Of a stretch of DNA of 64,000 nucleotides, positions 59,720 through 64,000 are shown piece after piece (position 1 is the stretch's first letter; each line of letters begins with the position of its first letter). The DNA is from Eremophila alpestris peregrina. Taxonomy: Eukaryota; Chordata; Aves; Passeriformes; Alaudidae. The notes beneath the pieces are model-generated. The model saw only the letters and a program-made list of their open reading frames with translations, ran no database searches and was not told where the DNA came from. Location: NCBI GenBank assembly GCA_009792885.1, contig WMCF01000025.1, positions 1,447,852 through 1,511,851 of the forward strand, written 5' to 3'. A program made the position numbers and the translations under genes.

Positions 59720-62700
59720 CTGCAAACGAAGAGAGGAAGAGGAACAAACAGGTTGGGAGGGTTCAGCCAGGGCGGTGGGGCCGGGAGAAGGAGGAGGAGG
59801 AGGGAGGGAGGGAAGGAGGGAAGGAAGGACAGCAACCACGAAAGGGCAGGATCCAGGATTAGATCGGTGGACGAGGGGGAACAGACGAGTGGGAGGGAGA
59901 AGGGGGAGAGAGAGAAAAAAAGGGAAAATGAGGGTCAAAGGAGGAACATGTTATGTGTTAAAGAAGAGAAATAACAAAAGGGTTTTCCATGATTTGATGG
60001 GGAAAACATTACTGAGACTCTAAAGTTCTTTCAGAACGGAAAAGAAAAAGAAAAAGGAAGAGGGTATGGGGGTGTTGCTAGTTCATTTTACATATGAAGA
60101 AAAGAAATCTAAGGAATGCAGGTAATGGTAAAAAGATGGAAAAAACGAAACTTAAAAGAAAACTTAAAATAACTATGAAGTTTACTCCCCAGCACTGATA
60201 TGGTGAATTTTGCTTTTCAAAATTAGGGTATTTTTGAAAGGGGGACGCGGGGGGTTTTGGTAATTTTTTTTCAATTTGTCAGTTTTGTGACATAAATAGT
60301 ACCCTTTATCATTTTGCTAGGATGAGAGGAGACTGAGCAACAATGTGCTGCTTTTGTTTAAGGCACAAAGTTTTGGTTGTTTTGGTTTTGTTTTTGTTGT
60401 TGTTTTTTAAGTGAGTTAGGTTTTCATTTCATTCACTGTGAGGTCAGTGTGCATTTTTCATATAAAACAAACCAGATTAGCCAGTGTGTTCACTTCGGTT
60501 TGTACTTTCCCCAGACTGTTTTTTTAAAGTATCACAACAAAATATTGACGCAATCTAATGATCAGTAAATTAGTGGAAAGGAACACTGAAGAACACCCCA
60601 GCTTGCACAGCAGTGGTGCTCTTTCTCAGCTTGTGTGGTGCTTACAGTGAACATGACAAAGCTTTCCAGCTGACAGACAAGGTACTACATGGATACACCA
60701 GACACATCTTCAGACAGACCCCACCAGCACCAGGAACTTGGAGACTGACCCGACCTCTGAGCCCAGGGCAGTGAGGGGCTCTTGGGAGGGTTTAGCAATC
60801 ATAACACCTTCACTTTAATCTAACTCCACCCATCAGCAAGCAAGATGAATTTGGCCCATATAGTCCTGCTTTTCTGTACATTTTCAAACATTAAAATACA
60901 GTAATTCCAAGGACACACTGTTTTCTTTGCATGCCAAAACGTTTGCCTAGATAAATCCTCCCTTTGCCCATTTGCTTGTTGCAGCTTGTGCACTGCACAA
61001 ATACTAATTTCAGGATGCTTTTAGAAGGTGACCAGCTGGGAGCTATGGCTGCCTAGCACAGAAATAAGACTATGGGTTAGAAAACCTTTGCTAGCTACAG
61101 TTATATGTGTATTCCTAGTAAGTTTGGGGTTGTATTTTTGGCAATTACTAACTTGGCAGGCTCCTGCGCTTTCTTACCACACCCCATCAGGCCCAGGAAG
61201 GGCTTCCCAGCACAGGGTTTGTGCTGGTCCCTGTTGGGGACTGGGTGAGCAGCCTTGGAGAGCAGCTGTAGCCTGGCTGCAGGCTGGGAAGCAAACATGG
61301 TCACCTCACACAGTGCTTGGAAGAGCCTCTTTTCCTCACCCTTGGCACAGGTTTGAGAGTAACAGCCCCATGGCTGTTCACTGCCAGAGGAAGGCAATGG
61401 CCAGTGCACTGCCTGCCTCGTGCAAGGATCAACCAGCACTACATCGGGAATGCGGACACTGGATTAGAGCTTCCCAAAGCACTGCTGCTGATGGCCAGTC
61501 TGAAGGACACCTGAAGCGGGGCTGAGCTGGGGAGAGGGGTGTGGAGGAGAGAGGGAAATGCTTGAGCACCAAGCTCCTCTCTTCTCCACAAAGAAAAGAG
61601 GGCTCTTGGAGCATAAACACCTCAGCAGCTTTTGCAGGGAAGCTGGAAGGAGAGCAGCCTCTGTGAGGAGCTGGGAGGGAAGGAGGGCGAGTGCATGAAA
61701 TTCAGACTCCTTTGAGGGAGGTGAAGTTTTGATTCTCCTACCCTAAAGTCTTTATCTGTCCCCATGGATGAGCAACTCTTAGTTTGCAAAGCAGAGAGAA
61801 GTGCACCCTTGTGCTGTTGGCCATGCTGCTCACCATCCACTCACACAGAGGGGTTTATGTCAAGACCACTGAATCAGAGACTCCAACTCCCCTGTACCTC
61901 CTCGGCTTGGGGGTGTAGGAGCTACACGTGACACCTTTGTATGTTTTGAAAAACTCAGTTTATACAGTTGGATTTTTTAGTATTACTCAGTGTTATTCTG
62001 GGAGGTAGGCCCATAGAAAGGTGGTGCAAGACTTGGTGTTTCAGTGACTCCAAATTTGTTTACTATGCATTTAATAAAAATAAAAAAATCCTTACTGATA
62101 TGGAGGGGGGGTGTTTGAGCCTAAGCTTTTTCCTGCACCAGCAGGGAGAACAGATCCCACAGGCCAAAAAACTGGTGTAGCAGCCAATGGTAGCAGCCAT
62201 TCCAACTCCCTGTCTCTGGTTTACTCTCACAGGTACGACTGTAGCAGTAATTGGCCCTGTTTCCCATTTACTACTGGTGGCAACACATAAGCTGGGAGTT
62301 CATCAGGTTAGCTATCAGCTGTCCCATGGCACTGGCAGTTTCCCAAACCAACTGTGGATGCAACAACATTGCATGTGAAAGGGGGTGAGGCAGCATACAA
62401 AATTTCACAGGGACAATTTTACACTGTCCCTTTGCAGGCCTGCACCTTCTGAATACATACACTGAAGGCCACATCCTGCATCACCTGAAACTGGTGAAGA
62501 GAGCTGGTGTGGCTTCGGCAGTCCTGCTGGGTCTTTGAAAGAACCTCTTGTAAAAAAATACCTTCAGGAAACTGCCCTTCAACAAGGAGCAAGTGCTGCT
62601 GGCTAAGTTCATTTATAATCCAAAGTCAGATATTACTCAGGAAAACTAAACTGCAGTTCAATCTTAACAAAAGCAAGAGGATGGCATTGGGTAATGAAAA

Positions 62701-63758
62701 TCTAGTTACTACAGTGGAGACCAATTAAAGAGACAGAAGGTTTTACAGGAAAAAAGACATTTCAACTACAAACAAGCTGAGACACGCTCTATTCGTACAG
62801 AGGCCAGCGCTCGGGTAAGCAATACAGAACCAAACCAATACTTTAGAAAGATTTAAATCTCTGTCTTGATATTATATCAATGTATTTATAGATCTATAAT
62901 TTAGAATATACTATGTACATATCCAACACCAGATTGCAATAAAAGTCTTAAAGCAAGCTGAAAAATTACTCTATAGATAGCAACTTTGGTTGGAGGATAG
63001 CTTAAAGATACACACAATATGTTTCAGGAATACTGTGGATAGATAATTTTGGTTTTTTACATCTTATGTTGCTGAAAGGCATTGGTTTATACAGAAATAC
63101 TGGCCCTGGAAGCCAATTCCTGTGAACAATAGATCTTGTAGGGGACAAAAAGATCTACCTTATGCTGAATGCTTATACAGCTGTTATTTCTTGTAGCTGT
63201 TATTTCCACATGCCAGACCACACTTTGGGCAGTCCAGGTGCTGTACTCATCTCTTCCCCAAAGCTGTTTTATGCCAGTGTCTCTAAAAGAGACGGCATCA
63301 CTTGTGGCAGGTTTGGGAGGTGGCTCCCAGCCCACAGAGGCAGCAGCAGCAGCAGCAGCCTGGCTCTGCAACCTCTGGCCTGCCCCAGCACCTAAAACTC
63401 ACGAGGGCAAACCTCCCCCCTGCCTCACAGCATCGTGGTCTTCCTCCAGTGCGACTGAGCTCGCACTGCTGTGCGGTGGCACCTGGCTGGACAGCAGTGT
63501 CTCATGGGAAAGGAGAGGTCTGCAACAGTGTCACTTCTTAAAATGAAAAAGCCACCTTAATTGCCTATGGTACCTTACAGCTTAATTTATTACACATTAC
63601 TTTAAGAGTCTTCATTTACAAATGAAGTCACTTCATCTAAATACAGTTCCAACACATGGTACATAATAATATATGACGGTTTATTGTAGATGATGGTAAC
63701 AAATGACTTCTATCTAGAAATTTAACAGGAACAAAATACTTTGTTTCTGGTTGCACAG
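59720..63758. other. Intron and/or intergenic sequence, no gene seen
   Basis: The region starts with a G/A-rich stretch (C/T-rich on the minus strand, just upstream of the acceptor) and becomes ordinary mixed sequence. It must contain either intron of the minus-strand gene, intron of the + strand gene that has an exon at 63759, or both. A short (CAG)n run lies at 63341-63358. Open frames such as 61028-61525 show no family resemblance. Confidence 0.5.
63341..63358 (+). repeat. Short (CAG)n microsatellite
   Basis: About six CAG units within 'gaggcagcagcagcagcag'. It is open in several frames but not bounded by splice sites, so it is treated as simple sequence. Confidence 0.7.
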
Positions 63759-63907
63759 GGTATAGATAGAGATCCGTGGTATATGACTGCTGAGGAGTTT
63801 TCTTCTTTGCCAAAGTATGTGAAAAGACCTCATATAGATCCCATTCCACCACAAGAACCATTAAACAGTAATCAACAGAAGTGTGAGAGTTCACAAACTT
63901 TTCTAAA
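63759..63907 (+). CDS. Internal coding exon of an unidentified + strand gene (partial)
   Basis: An acceptor ('tgtttctggttgcacag') and a strong donor (aaa|gtgagt) enclose 149 bases open in one frame: GIDRDPWYMTAEEFSSLPKY, then VKRPHIDPIPPQEPLNSNQQ, then KCESSQTFLK. It enters in phase 0 and leaves in phase 2. The segment has coding-like composition (Trp, Tyr, Pro and charged residues) and no ATG start requirement. The words EEFxxxPxYxK recall the start of the Ska1 microtubule-binding domain, but the following residues do not fit, so I give no name. Neighbouring exons lie outside the window or were not recognised. Confidence 0.55.
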
Positions 63908-64000
63908 GTGAGTCAAACAGTTTTGTTCACTAGAGTTTCTGTCTCTGGTGAGCAGCTCACTGCAACTCCATTAGTAAGTGCATTATTTTATTTGCATGCT

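Noticed and set aside
63759..63907. Assignment of the right-edge exon to SKA1
   Set aside because: Only a short EEFxxxPxYxK-like match; the residues after it do not follow the Ska1 microtubule-binding domain.
1..64000. CRISPR arrays, bacterial operons, tRNA or rRNA genes
   Set aside because: No spaced direct-repeat arrays, no prokaryotic gene organisation, and no cloverleaf or rRNA sequence recognised by eye; the window is an avian nuclear locus.

Overview
The window is nuclear DNA from a bird. It carries intron-containing vertebrate genes, CpG-rich promoters and at least seven CR1 LINE fragments of avian type, one with the ATTCTGTGA-like 3' tail. BAG1 next to CHMP5 matches the human 9p13.3 order. 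In birds that block lies on the Z chromosome, so Z linkage is likely but inferred. Two runs of exactly ten N, at 14682-14691 and 31502-31511, show a draft scaffold.

Layout, left to right: (1) 1-11030, fumarate hydratase FH, + strand, exons 2-10; exon 1 with the mitochondrial leader lies off the left edge. (2) 11045-11655, an antisense CR1 copy filling most of the gap before CHMP5. (3) 11958-21303, CHMP5 (ESCRT-III), eight exons, 219 aa; its intron 1 holds an exact 675-bp repeat flanking an N gap, which looks like an assembly error. (4) 22048-35047, BAG1, seven coding exons, 209 aa, behind a CpG island with a 47-bp tandem duplication. (5) 35048-39007, intergenic. (6) 39008-50010, ZNF830, ten exons, 360 aa; its first intron is a 107-bp AT-AC intron with U12-type signals. 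(7) 50464-56900, intergenic, no gene recognised. (8) 56900-59719, the terminal coding exon and long 3' UTR of an unidentified gene on the - strand. (9) 63759-63907, one well-bounded coding exon of an unidentified + strand gene at the right edge.

FH, CHMP5, BAG1 and ZNF830 all read left to right, each with its own promoter. They are housekeeping genes of unrelated pathways (TCA cycle, membrane scission, Hsp70 co-chaperone, pre-mRNA splicing and genome stability), so adjacency is chromosomal rather than functional. Exon boundaries were read by eye from splice sites, reading phase and known family sequences; all phases close without a frameshift.

The most notable observations are the AT-AC intron of ZNF830, the multi-exon structure of a gene that is intronless in mammals, the false-duplication signature at the first gap, the lack of coding room for the long mammalian BAG1 N terminus, and two conserved-looking coding exons I could not name.
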